DNA of 64,000 nt. Source: GCA-003244245 sp050699435 (lineage in GTDB: Bacteria > Actinomycetota > Actinomycetes > Mycobacteriales > Pseudonocardiaceae). The stretch is from positions 9,065 through 73,064 of the forward strand of contig JBOHGM010000010.1 of assembly GCA_050699435.1 (NCBI GenBank). The letters run 5' to 3'. The notes beneath the pieces are model-generated. The model was not told where the DNA came from. It saw nothing but the letters and a program-made list of their open reading frames with translations, and did no database searches. Positions 41,668 to 48,837 of this stretch are shown piece by piece (positions within the stretch are counted from its first letter, which is position 1; each line of letters starts with the position of its first letter). A program made the translations under genes and the position numbers.

Positions 41668-41960
41668 TCACCGACCACCCCGAGACCGCGACGGCCGAAT
41701 CTCGGTCGCCGTCAACGCCTTGACCAGCGTGAACGACGTCACCAATGCGGGGATCGCGAGCACAACAGCAGCAACGTCCGATTACCGGGATGGGTGATCA
41801 CCAGCCACTGCACACCCACGATCAGCAACGTCGTCACCAGCACCCGACCCAGCAACGAGACCGGGCTCGTGCCCACCCGGGCAATCTCCGCTGCCACGGC
41901 AGCCCGGCGCGCACCCACCTTGGCCTTCACCACCACCGACAACACTCCGAGCGTGGCCAT
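41668..41960 (-). pseudogene. Small membrane protein gene broken by a 1-base frameshift
   Basis: On the minus strand ATG at 41960 opens MATLGVLSVVVKAKVGARRA then AVAAEIARVG and the hydrophobic RVLVTTLLIVGVQWLVITHP, but the frame soon stops (TGA near 41739). Shifting by one base near 41775 gives AAVVLAIPALVTSFTLVKAL then TATEIRPSRSRGGR and a stop at 41668, which continues the protein naturally with a second membrane helix. The gene probably encoded a two-helix membrane protein of about 95 residues. A sequencing error in the GTTGCTGCTGTTG run is also possible. Confidence 0.55.
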
Positions 41961-42124
41961 CCCGCCCAACCGAATTGGATACCGCACCCGAGGCGACGAA
42001 ACGGTTACCCGATGGCTCAGACTCCGCCACGGAGGACGAGACTGCCTCGACGAGTAGCCTGACAGCCACTCCTGCATCTGCGATCATGTCAGGAGAGGTC
42101 ACAGACGCTGCGAACGGGGATTTC

Positions 42125-43395
42125 ATGAGTTGGTTGCAGGTCGCACACGAAGCTACGGCACCGCCGGATGGCTCGGACGCTGGACAGGTCCTCCGTTGGT
42201 ACCGCAAACGCGAGAAGCTCACCCAAAAAGATATGGCCACCCGGCTCAACACCACGCAGTCGCGGCTGTCCAAGCTAGAGAAGGGCACCCAGTCGCTGAC
42301 GGACGTCACGGAGTTGCGCTATCTCGCACGCAAGCTCGGGCTCCCGCCCGAGCGCTTTGGCGTGCTACCCGACCTGTCGCGAGACGCAAGCCCCTTTCCC
42401 TTGCACATCAGCGATCAACCAGGCAAGATCCGGGACAGCCAAGAACGCTGGCGAGACGTCAGACGTGAGCTCAACGCCAACCGCGCAATTCTGGGTGATC
42501 TCGCCGCCGAGTTGTATCCGCAGCAGCAGCGTATCACCGGTACTACGGTCCTCACCTTGGCCAACTGGGTACCGGATGGCCCTGTTGATCTGGCTGATAT
42601 CGAGTTGGTCTGGCGCGCTAAATCGCCATCTCCCCAGATTGGGGGGAAAGCGTCAGAGTCAGCCGGCTCACGCCCTCTGATGGCTAATGGTGAGCGGTAT
42701 AACTGCTATTCGCGAGCACTTCGAGACCTCGCCCGACCCAGACTGCTCGACAATCGAGTCAGCTATCGTCTGCTTGATGTTGCATGGACCAGATCACGCG
42801 GAGTGATGGGGTTCAACTACACAAGTTACTTCGATGTGCTCGACGTGGGCGAAGCATTAGGACATGAGTTTTCTGAGGCATGGCTCAACGCTGACCGGAA
42901 ACGCCCGTGGCTCCCGCCGGTGTTTTTCAGCCGGCAGCGCTCGCGCCCGCGCATCAAGCTAATGACTTCTCGCTGTGGCGCAACGTCCAACGCGAGTTCT
43001 CCGAGGAGTTCCTCGGCAACGCCGAGCACGACGGCAACAGCGTCGATCCCATCGCCTACGAGACCGACGAACCATTTGCTTCCTTTGAACGGGCACGTGA
43101 GGCCGGAGATTTCCAGGTGTTCGCCGGCGCGGTGGTGCTCGAACCACTGACGCTCTGGGTGGAACTACTGACGGTGGCGATCATCGCGGCTCCGGTGTTC
43201 GATGAGCTGTTCACTGGAATGGTTTCGGTCAACGAAGAAGGCGCGGCGATCAGCACCGAGTCTGGCCGCCCCACGACCGGGATCCCGTTTACCGCGGATG
43301 CTCGGGAACGGCTACGCTCCGAGCCATTGTCGCCGATTTCCCGCGCCTGCATTGAGCTGGCGTGGAGATACCGGTACGAACTGCTCGGCCGATGA
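42125..43395 (+). pseudogene. Decayed paralogue of the large XRE-type regulator
   Basis: The first frame gives MSWLQVAHEATAPP, a Cro/C1 helix-turn-helix (LTQKDMATRLNTTQSRLSKL then EKGTQSLTDV) and sequence parallel to the intact gene at 25467, up to GHEFSEAWLNADRKRPWLP (about 42905). From about 42907 another frame continues with GVFQPAALAPAHQANDFSLW then RNVQREFSEEFLGNAEHDG and NEEGAAISTESGRPTTGIPF to 43395. Against the intact paralogue some 70-80 residues are missing at the junction, so a deletion with a frameshift broke it. ATG at 42086 is another start. Its end overlaps the epimerase start. Confidence 0.75.
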
Positions 43396-44312
43396 GGGTC
43401 CTCGTCACCGGCGCCGCTGGGTTCGTGGGCTATGCCGTCGCCACGCTGCTGATCGAGCAGGGACACGAGGTGATGGGACTAACCCGCTCCGAATCCTCCG
43501 TGCTCCCCAAGGGCGTCCACCGGATCCGTGGTGACCTGACCAGACCCCAGACGCTGCCGAACGTGATCGCTGAGTTCGACGGGGTGTGTCACCTTGCTGG
43601 GCGTACCCGGGTACGGGAGTCCCGGGACGATCCGGTCGGCTACTGGCGCACCAACGTCGGCGGCACCCTGACCGTGCTCGACGCTCTTCCTGTCGCCGCC
43701 GCTACACGGCTGGTCCTGGCGTCCACCTGTGGCGTGTACGGCGAACAGGCTACGCAGCCGATCAGCGAGACATCAGCCCTGCAACCGAGCAGCCCGTACG
43801 GGACCAGTAAGCTCGCCGCGGATCAAGCCGCTGCGGATCTTGCCGCTACCGGAGCAATCGGCGCGATCAGCCTACGAGCCTTCAACATCGCCGGTGCACT
43901 GCCGGGACACTCTGACCGGGACCAGACCCGGCTCATTCCCCAGCTTCTGGCCGTCCAGCAGGACCGAGCGCCTGAAATGGTGGTGAACGGCGACGGCAGC
44001 GCGGTCCGTGACTTCGTGCATGTGGCCGATATGGCCGCCGCGTTCGTCCTTGCCCTCCATGCCTGCGAGCCCGGTACCTGGCGTACGTACAACGTGGGAA
44101 GCGGTCGGGCAAACACCGTCGGTGAGGTCATCAGCACCGTCGAGTCGGTGACAGGACGGCCAGTCGCGCGACGCCACGGCCCAGCGGCGCCCGAGCCGCA
44201 CACACTACTAGCCGATAGCGCCCTCATTCGGGCCGAGCTGGGCTGGCAACCTCACCGATCGAGCCTCGATGAGATCATCACGGACGCCTGGACCGCGTTA
44301 ACCTGCGCATAG
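43392..44312 (+). CDS. NAD-dependent epimerase/dehydratase
   Basis: The 306-residue extended short-chain dehydrogenase starts MRVLVTGAAGFVGYAVATLL with the GxxGxxG NAD loop, has CHLAGRTRVRESRDDP, LVLASTCGVYGE, the catalytic YGTSK (about 137-141) and VRDFVHVADMAAAFVLAL, as in UDP-glucose 4-epimerase relatives. The real sugar substrate is unknown. ATG at 43392 overlaps the end of the XRE-type pseudogene (ATGA), so the two were once one translation unit. An inverted repeat follows 34 bases after the stop. Confidence 0.85.
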   Translation: MRVLVTGAAGFVGYAVATLLIEQGHEVMGLTRSESSVLPKGVHRIRGDLTRPQTLPNVIAEFDGVCHLAGRTRVRESRDDPVGYWRTNVGGTLTVLDALPVAAATRLVLASTCGVYGEQATQPISETSALQPSSPYGTSKLAADQAAADLAATGAIGAISLRAFNIAGALPGHSDRDQTRLIPQLLAVQQDRAPEMVVNGDGSAVRDFVHVADMAAAFVLALHACEPGTWRTYNVGSGRANTVGEVISTVESVTGRPVARRHGPAAPEPHTLLADSALIRAELGWQPHRSSLDEIITDAWTALTCA

Positions 44313-44345
44313 TCGCCCGCCGAATATTCGGTTCTGGAATAGCGA

Positions 44346-44362
44346 GAAACTGACTAGGTTTC
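44346..44362. promoter_or_regulatory. Inverted repeat after the epimerase gene
   Basis: GAAAC, a 7-base loop and GTTTC, in a locally AT-richer 190-base stretch between the epimerase and the small-gene run. It may be a weak terminator or part of the promoter region of the following genes. Confidence 0.35.
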
Positions 44363-44504
44363 ACCTACCTCCACGGCCCTCGCTGCCCTTTCATTGCGGC
44401 ATGGACCCCCGTCGAATGCAGCCTTACTTCCGGTGGAGCCTCCCACCGGGACGTGGGCAGACGCGCACCGCACTCCGCGCTATGCAGCACACAGGGGGCA
44501 CGCC

Positions 44505-44735
44505 ATGAATACGGATCCGGGGACGAACGACGAGACGCGGCTGATGAGAACACACTGGCAAGGGCTTGCTGCGATCGAAGGCCACCTACACCAGATCGAG
44601 ACGAGCCTCGGCGTCACCAGCGAATTCAACAGCCGGCCTGACACGATTCACGCCACCTTGGAAATCGTAATCGGGTTCGTGACCCTGGACCCATGCACAC
44701 TCCCACGCATAACGGGAACGGAATCGGATAGCTGA
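44505..44735 (+). CDS. Hypothetical protein, 76 residues
   Basis: ATG at 44505 follows AGGGGG by about 7 bases. The product, MNTDPGTNDETRLMRTHWQG then LAAIEGHLHQIETSLGVTSE and the end VIGFVTLDPCTLPRITGTES, is helical and hydrophilic with no recognised domain. It is less GC-rich at third positions than the core genes. Its stop shares a base with the next start (TGATG), so it heads a run of four overlapping genes. Confidence 0.55.
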   Translation: MNTDPGTNDETRLMRTHWQGLAAIEGHLHQIETSLGVTSEFNSRPDTIHATLEIVIGFVTLDPCTLPRITGTESDS

Positions 44736-44980
44736 TGCGTATGTCTGCTTGGTGTCAAGCTGCTATTCCGAGGGAAACCGGGCCGTGGACTGGCCTGAGT
44801 ATCTCGGATTTGGTGGGCTTGGTGCTGGTGTTGGTTGTCGCGTTTGGGGTTGTGCTCGGTGCCCTTGCGCTGGTCATGGGCTGGGAGTTGTTCAGTGACC
44901 GGATTCCGCGTAAGAGGCGGCGTGGCGTGGTGGTCCCTCGGGTGGGCGTCATCGTGCGAGACGACGAGGGCGCCCGATGA
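44735..44980 (+). CDS. Hypothetical single-pass membrane protein, 81 residues
   Basis: The product has one strong transmembrane helix (VGLVLVLVVAFGVVLGALAL, about 27-46) followed by a basic stretch (RIPRKRRRG), so the carboxy end is probably cytosolic. No family is recognised. ATG at 44735 overlaps the previous stop by one base and its own end overlaps the next gene by four (44977-44980). MRM offers a second ATG two codons in. Confidence 0.6.
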   Translation: MRMSAWCQAAIPRETGPWTGLSISDLVGLVLVLVVAFGVVLGALALVMGWELFSDRIPRKRRRGVVVPRVGVIVRDDEGAR

Positions 44981-45309
44981 CCGGGGCGGCGTTGGTGCTG
45001 TCGGTGGTGGATAGTCATAACCGGCTGATGCATCTGGTAGCGGTGGAGACAGCCGCGTTGCATCGCCGGTCCGGGATTTATCCCGCGTTGTGCGGTGCCG
45101 AGGTGATCAGCGCCAGCATGCTGACCGAGCCTGCCGGGGAGTGCCGTGAGTGCCAGACCCGGGCGCAGGCAGGCGCCGCTGCCGACCGGCAGCGAGAGCG
45201 CGCCGAGCCGCGTCGTTCTGGCGTGTCGTGGCCCCGCCGTTCGCGTCGTGGCATGTCCGGCCGGCGCAGGCGCCCGGACAACCGTGAGGGAGGTCGGGTA
45301 GGTGAGTGA
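44977..45309 (+). CDS. Small Cys-containing protein, zinc-ribbon-like
   Basis: The 110-residue product has LVLSVVDSHNRLMHLVAVET, then YPALCGAEVISASMLTEPAG and ECRECQTRAQAGA, with one Cys in ALCGAEV and a Cys-x-x-Cys in CRECQ; three Cys and a His (RLMHL) could bind zinc. Similar small proteins are found as unknowns in actinobacteria; I cannot name the family. The tail is Arg-rich. ATG at 44977 overlaps the membrane protein stop (ATGA), and its end overlaps the next start by eight bases. Confidence 0.6.
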   Translation: MTGAALVLSVVDSHNRLMHLVAVETAALHRRSGIYPALCGAEVISASMLTEPAGECRECQTRAQAGAAADRQRERAEPRRSGVSWPRRSRRGMSGRRRRPDNREGGRVGE

Positions 45310-45742
45310 GGAGTCGAGAACCGGGTCGGCAGACTGGCGGAACCGGCCGCCGTTAAGTGGTACGGATCTGGCTGATTTCCTGGCGTTGGGGTGGGTGTGC
45401 GGGCGTCCGGATTCCGGCGTGCATCAGGTCGGGGAGCACTTTATGGAGAACCAGCGCCCGATGTTGCCCTTCCTCGCCGACGCTCTGGCCGCCCTCATGG
45501 GGGTCGGGCATGTCACGCTCGGCGAATCTGATCCTGAATTGCGCGGGATGCGGCCGGTGCTGGTGACGGCCAGCGGCCGGGCACGGTATGAGGACTTGTG
45601 TGACCGGCAGGGCGTCCCGCCCTATCCCTCTCGTCGTGATCGACCGGACGACCGGCCGATGACCGGGAATGAGGGTGTGTCGCCCGTCGGCAATCTGTGT
45701 AGGAGACGTCCTGCCGGTACATCTATACACGATGTGCGCTAA
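45302..45742 (+). CDS. Hypothetical protein, possible winged-helix
   Basis: GTG at 45302 lies inside the end of the previous gene. The 146-residue product contains LSGTDLADFLALGWVCGRPD, VHQVGEHFMENQRPMLPFLA, LGESDPELRGMRPVLVTASG and RARYEDL. The end of the ordered part (PVLVTASGRARYEDL) looks like the wing and last helix of a winged-helix domain, an impression only. The last 40 residues are polar and probably disordered. It closes the run of four overlapping genes. Confidence 0.55.
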   Translation: MSEESRTGSADWRNRPPLSGTDLADFLALGWVCGRPDSGVHQVGEHFMENQRPMLPFLADALAALMGVGHVTLGESDPELRGMRPVLVTASGRARYEDLCDRQGVPPYPSRRDRPDDRPMTGNEGVSPVGNLCRRRPAGTSIHDVR

Positions 45743-45772
45743 GTATTGGAGAAACGGAAAGAGTGACACGAC

Positions 45773-45877
45773 GTGACAGGGTTGTGGATGCGAAGAGTGG
45801 GCCTGCTACTTCTTGGTGCGGCCGTCGTCGTGACGGTTGTCCCTCTGGATAAGTATTACGGGGCGCGGAGACGGTGA
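45773..45877 (+). CDS. Candidate 34-residue membrane peptide
   Basis: GTG at 45773 opens MTGLWMRRVGLLLLGAAVVV then TVVPLDKYYGARRR, a single hydrophobic helix flanked by basic residues. Its stop overlaps an ATG at 45877 that opens a further 23-codon frame. No strong ribosome-binding site. The helix is convincing as a pattern, but at this length a chance frame cannot be excluded. Confidence 0.3.
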   Translation: MTGLWMRRVGLLLLGAAVVVTVVPLDKYYGARRR

Positions 45878-45934
45878 TGGTTGCGGCGATCAATTGGGGG
45901 ACGATCATGGTGCTCGACGGAGGCGGGGGTGGCT

Positions 45935-46150
45935 ATGCGCTCGGGTGACAAGCCGGCTGTCCGACCACTCTGCGGCCTGGCCAGGCGTCAGTTCGCAGAC
46001 GAGCTGGCGCAGCGTCTCCGCCAGAAGCCGATGCTGATCGTGGACCTGGCGGCCGATGCGGGGCGGTCACCGAGCCTGGTTCGCCGATTGCTGGATGGAT
46101 CGACCAGACGATCATCCTCGCGCGACTGCGCCTGGCCGACCTGCCCGTGA
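45935..46150 (+). CDS. Small helix-turn-helix protein
   Basis: ATG at 45935 follows GGAGGCGGGGG about 10 bases upstream. The 71-residue product, MRSGDKPAVRPLCGLARRQF then ADELAQRLRQKPMLIVDLAA and DAGRSPSLVRRLLDGSTRRS, has a helix-turn-helix of the kind IVDLAADAGRSPSLVRRLLD. It resembles small actinobacterial proteins that are mostly one DNA-binding domain. The last 15 residues may be out of frame with the original end. Confidence 0.45.
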   Translation: MRSGDKPAVRPLCGLARRQFADELAQRLRQKPMLIVDLAADAGRSPSLVRRLLDGSTRRSSSRDCAWPTCP

Positions 46151-46274
46151 AACTGACAAATCCCCCTCCAGCCGAGGGCCAGGGGCCGGACCGTCCGTGC
46201 ACATGCACACGAACCACAGTGAGCCTCCGGCCCTCAGCGGGAGGCAAACCCTTCAACCCTCGGAGATTTGCCCC

Positions 46275-46556
46275 ATGCGCCGAGCTGGCCATGTCTTGCT
46301 ACTCCTCGTGTGGTGGATGGTGCTCATCCCGGTAGGCGTCACCGCGGCCGTGGGATTTACCGGCCTGACGTGGTACTTCGCTGCGGACGATTGGCGTGCC
46401 TGGTGGAACGCGCACACGAACCATTGGCCCACAGGAATGAAGCTCGACCTGCTCGTCCAGGCATCACTGACCACCTGCTCAGCCGCGCTGCTCAGCATCG
46501 TCGTACTGGCTGCAGCAGCGAACGACTACCACCGCATGCGCGCCGCGAAAAGGTAG
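46275..46556 (+). CDS. Hypothetical two-helix membrane protein, 93 residues
   Basis: The product has two hydrophobic helices (VLLLLVWWMVLIPVGVTAAV, about 7-26, and CSAALLSIVVLAAAANDYHR, about 68-87) joined by an aromatic-rich external loop (TWYFAADDWRAWWNAHTNHW). No family recognised. ATG at 46275 follows GGAG by about 9 bases. It overlaps the meaningless tail of the truncated nei on the other strand. It is the last gene of island 3. Confidence 0.6.
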   Translation: MRRAGHVLLLLVWWMVLIPVGVTAAVGFTGLTWYFAADDWRAWWNAHTNHWPTGMKLDLLVQASLTTCSAALLSIVVLAAAANDYHRMRAAKR

Positions 46557-46734
46557 GGAGAAGGGGGGTGGCCTCGTGTTGACACGTCCAGCTCGCGTTG
46601 ATCCTGGACCGCAACCCGGCGAGGTCCAGTGTGGACAGCCGGGGATGGCGTAGCTCACCCCGGACCAGGGTGTGTCCGGTGAGCGCGGCGGCAAGCTGGC
46701 GACCGGCCAGCCATACCGTGTCACCCTCGGGCAC
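46492..46734 (-). pseudogene. nei: Truncated nei (Fpg/Nei DNA glycosylase)
   Basis: GTG at 46734, six bases after the last sense codon of the ParA-like gene, opens MPEGDTVWLAGRQLAAALTG then HTLVRGELRHPRLSTLDLAG, which is the Nei family start with catalytic Pro-2 and Glu-3. Homology ends at about 46615; the rest of the 80-codon frame is unrelated and covers island 3 sequence. The helix-two-turn-helix and zinc finger are missing, so no active enzyme can be made. The break marks the right edge of island 3. Confidence 0.8.
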
Positions 46735-46737
46735 CGG

Positions 46738-47823
46738 TTAGGCTCCCGCCTCGTTGGCTGCTGTCTTGTCGGCTGCTGTCTTGTCGGCTGCTGTCTTGTC
46801 GGCTGCTGTCTTGTCGGCTGNNNNNNNNNNNNNNNNNNNNNNNNNNNNNNNNNNNNNNNNNNNNNNNNNNNNNNNNNNNNNNNNNNNNNNNNNNNNNNNN
46901 NNNNNNNNNNNNNNNNNNNNGGCTGCTGTCTTGTCGGCTGCTGTCTTGTCGGCTGCTGTCTTGTCGGCTGCTGTCTTGTCGGCTGTTGTCGGGTCAGCTG
47001 TTGTCGGCTCGGCTGCCGGGCGGCGTCTGAGCTGGGTCGTGCGCAGCACCCTGGCCAGCAGTGCGTCGAAGGCCACCGCCATCTCCTGAGCCCCTGGAGT
47101 GCCCCAGTGCTGGATCGGCAGGCCGGCGCCCTGAGCGTGCTGCATCGCCGAGCGATCCGGCAGCACGGTGGGCAGCACAAGTGGTCCGAAGATCTCCCGG
47201 AGCTCCCTGATGCGGTAGGCGTGCTCGTGTGAGCGGAGCCGGGCCCGGTTGACCACGACGCCCAGTGGCTGCAGGTCCGGGTTATGCTCGCGCTCGTTCT
47301 GTACCGCCTCGAATGCGCGCTGTACTCCGGTGACCGCGTAGATGGTCGGTTCGGTGACCAGCAACGCGCGGTCTGCCGCCACCAGCGCGGATCGGGTGAG
47401 CTGGCCCAGCGAGGGCGGGCAGTCCAGCAGGACGAGCCGGTAGGGCGCCACAGGCTGGTCGCTGACATCGGCCACCTCGTCCAGCTTGGACAGTGCTTGG
47501 TCCAGCCGGGTAAGTCGCTTGGCGTCCGGATCGGGCCGGTTGTGCGCCTCGACCTCCTCGGCGCCGACCAGCACGTCCAGGCACTCACCCCAGGCACTGG
47601 CCGCGATCGCGGCCCGGAGCACCGAGCGTCTCGGGTCGACCAGCACGTCGGCCAGGGTGGTGTGCGTCTCACCAGGCTCCAGGGTGGTGGTGGAGTTGGC
47701 TTGCGGGTCGAGGTCCACCACCAGGGTGCGGATCCCCCGTTGCAGGGCCGCCCCGGCGAGCCCGAGGACCACCGAGGTCTTGCCCACGCCGCCCTTCAGG
47801 CTGAGCACCGCCACGCTGCGCAC
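46738..47823 (-). CDS. ParA-family ATPase with repeat tail (interrupted by gap)
   Basis: The product starts MRSVAVLSLKGGVGKTSVVL with the deviant Walker A KGGVGKTS, has TLVVDLDPQANSTTTL, a Walker B-like YRLVLLDCPPSLGQLTRSAL and GVVVNRARLRSHEHAYRIRE, all as in ParA/Soj proteins. No parB or parS is seen beside it, so plasmid-type partition is not supported; it is an orphan ParA. After about residue 280 the product becomes a run of TAADK pentapeptides, inside which the 100-N gap lies. With the gap as given the frame stays open (361 residues); the real repeat number is unknown. nei' follows in the same direction. Confidence 0.87.
   Translation of the reverse strand: MRSVAVLSLKGGVGKTSVVLGLAGAALQRGIRTLVVDLDPQANSTTTLEPGETHTTLADVLVDPRRSVLRAAIAASAWGECLDVLVGAEEVEAHNRPDPDAKRLTRLDQALSKLDEVADVSDQPVAPYRLVLLDCPPSLGQLTRSALVAADRALLVTEPTIYAVTGVQRAFEAVQNEREHNPDLQPLGVVVNRARLRSHEHAYRIRELREIFGPLVLPTVLPDRSAMQHAQGAGLPIQHWGTPGAQEMAVAFDALLARVLRTTQLRRRPAAEPTTADPTTADKTAADKTAADKTAADKTAAXXXXXXXXXXXXXXXXXXXXXXXXXXXXXXXXXXADKTAADKTAADKTAADKTAANEAGA
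46756..46985. repeat. 15-bp coding tandem repeats around the second gap
   Basis: GGCTGCTGTCTTGTC is present in four perfect copies on each side of the gap, plus GGCTG at the left end, so the last 65 bases before the gap equal the first 65 after it. The repeats code TAADK on the minus strand and degenerate at the inner end. Confidence 0.9.
46821..46920. other. Assembly gap of 100 N
   Basis: Exactly 100 undetermined bases inside the 15-base repeat of the ParA-like gene. The distance between matching flank positions is 165 bases, eleven repeat units, so the filler happens to keep both frame and repeat register. Confidence 0.98.
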
Positions 47824-47884
47824 CCGTGCAGCCTATGGGTGCCGCCGTGGTGTCCCGCAGGAGCCTTCCACCTCAGCTCCCCTT

Positions 47885-48628
47885 ATGGTGCTGCGCATGC
47901 GAGCCCCCGTGGTGCGACGAACTCTGGAAATCGAGATCGCCGCGGCACGGCGGCGGTTGGGCACCGCACCCCGGGTACTGGACGTGGGCGGGGGCAGCGG
48001 TGTCTGGGCTGTGCCGCTGGCGCAGGCCGGTTGCGCGGTCACGGTCGTCGACCCGAGCCCCAACGCGCTGGCCACGCTGCACCGCAGGAGTGCCGAGGCA
48101 GGAGTGCAGCAACTCGTGAGCCCGGTGCAGGGCGATGCCGACTCGCTGGCCGATGTCGTCCCCCCGGCCAGCGCCGATCTCGTGCTCGGGCACGGCGTGC
48201 TCGAGATCGTCGAGGATGTGGTGGTGGCGGCCCGGGCGCTGGCCGACGCGACGGCACCGGGCGGTGCGGTGTCGGTCCTGGTGGCCAACCGGTACGCGGC
48301 GATACTGGTGCGGGTGCTGGCCGGTCGGCTGGCCGACGCCCGCCGACTGCTCGACGACCTGCACGGCAGGTTCGGGACGGCCGACCCGCTGCTGCGGCGC
48401 TTCGATACCGGCGGCCTCACCGCACTTCTCGAGGGCAGCGGGCTGGTCGTCGAGCTGATCCAGGGCGATGGAGTGGTCGCCGATCTGATTCCCAGCGGCG
48501 TGCTGGAGGCCCATCCCGGTGCCACCGATCAGCTCGCCGAGCTGGAACTGTCCGCCGCGGCACGTGCGCCGCTACGCGATATCGCTAGTCGCCTGCACGC
48601 CCTGGCCCGCTGCCGTGACCCAGGGTGA
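47885..48628 (+). CDS. Class I SAM-dependent methyltransferase
   Basis: The 247-residue product has motif I in APRVLDVGGGSGVWAVPLAQ (about 29-48), motif II VTVVDPSPNALATL, and a later VLGHGVLEIVEDVVVAARAL. The substrate is unknown; homologues beside dinB are common in actinobacteria. ATG at 47885 or ATG at 47897 is the start. It diverges from the ParA-like gene with 61 bases between the starts. The XRE/TPR-type gene that follows is an addition between this gene and dinB. Confidence 0.82.
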   Translation: MVLRMRAPVVRRTLEIEIAAARRRLGTAPRVLDVGGGSGVWAVPLAQAGCAVTVVDPSPNALATLHRRSAEAGVQQLVSPVQGDADSLADVVPPASADLVLGHGVLEIVEDVVVAARALADATAPGGAVSVLVANRYAAILVRVLAGRLADARRLLDDLHGRFGTADPLLRRFDTGGLTALLEGSGLVVELIQGDGVVADLIPSGVLEAHPGATDQLAELELSAAARAPLRDIASRLHALARCRDPG

Positions 48629-48744
48629 ACGGTGCCCTGAACTCAACACAGGAGCCTGCCTGGTCGGACTCGGACAGCTCTCGTGTGGGGCTCGGCTCAC
48701 GCCATGGCTCCTCTCTCGGAGGGTGATCCCAGGGATCCCACTGG

Positions 48745-48774
48745 GGGTCGCACTTTGTCGGTAGGGTCGCACTT
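48745..48774. promoter_or_regulatory. 11-bp direct repeats before the XRE/TPR-type gene
   Basis: GGGTCGCACTT occurs at 48745-48755 and 48764-48774, a 19-base period, close to two helical turns, about 65 bases before the regulator start. GATCCCA also occurs twice just upstream. They may be tandem operator sites for autoregulation. Confidence 0.4.
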
Positions 48775-48837
48775 CCTTGCAGCTTCTTCCCTGGGGCGCG
48801 GGTGCCGAGCCATGATCGCGCGCACTGTTGGAGACCG

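Noticed and set aside
41523..46735. tRNA-flanked integrated element
   Set aside because: No tRNA-like sequence and no integrase or matching att repeats were found at either edge of island 3.
46756..46985. Possible CRISPR or iteron array around the second gap
   Set aside because: Contiguous 15-base units in the ParA-like reading frame with no spacers; coding repeat fits better.
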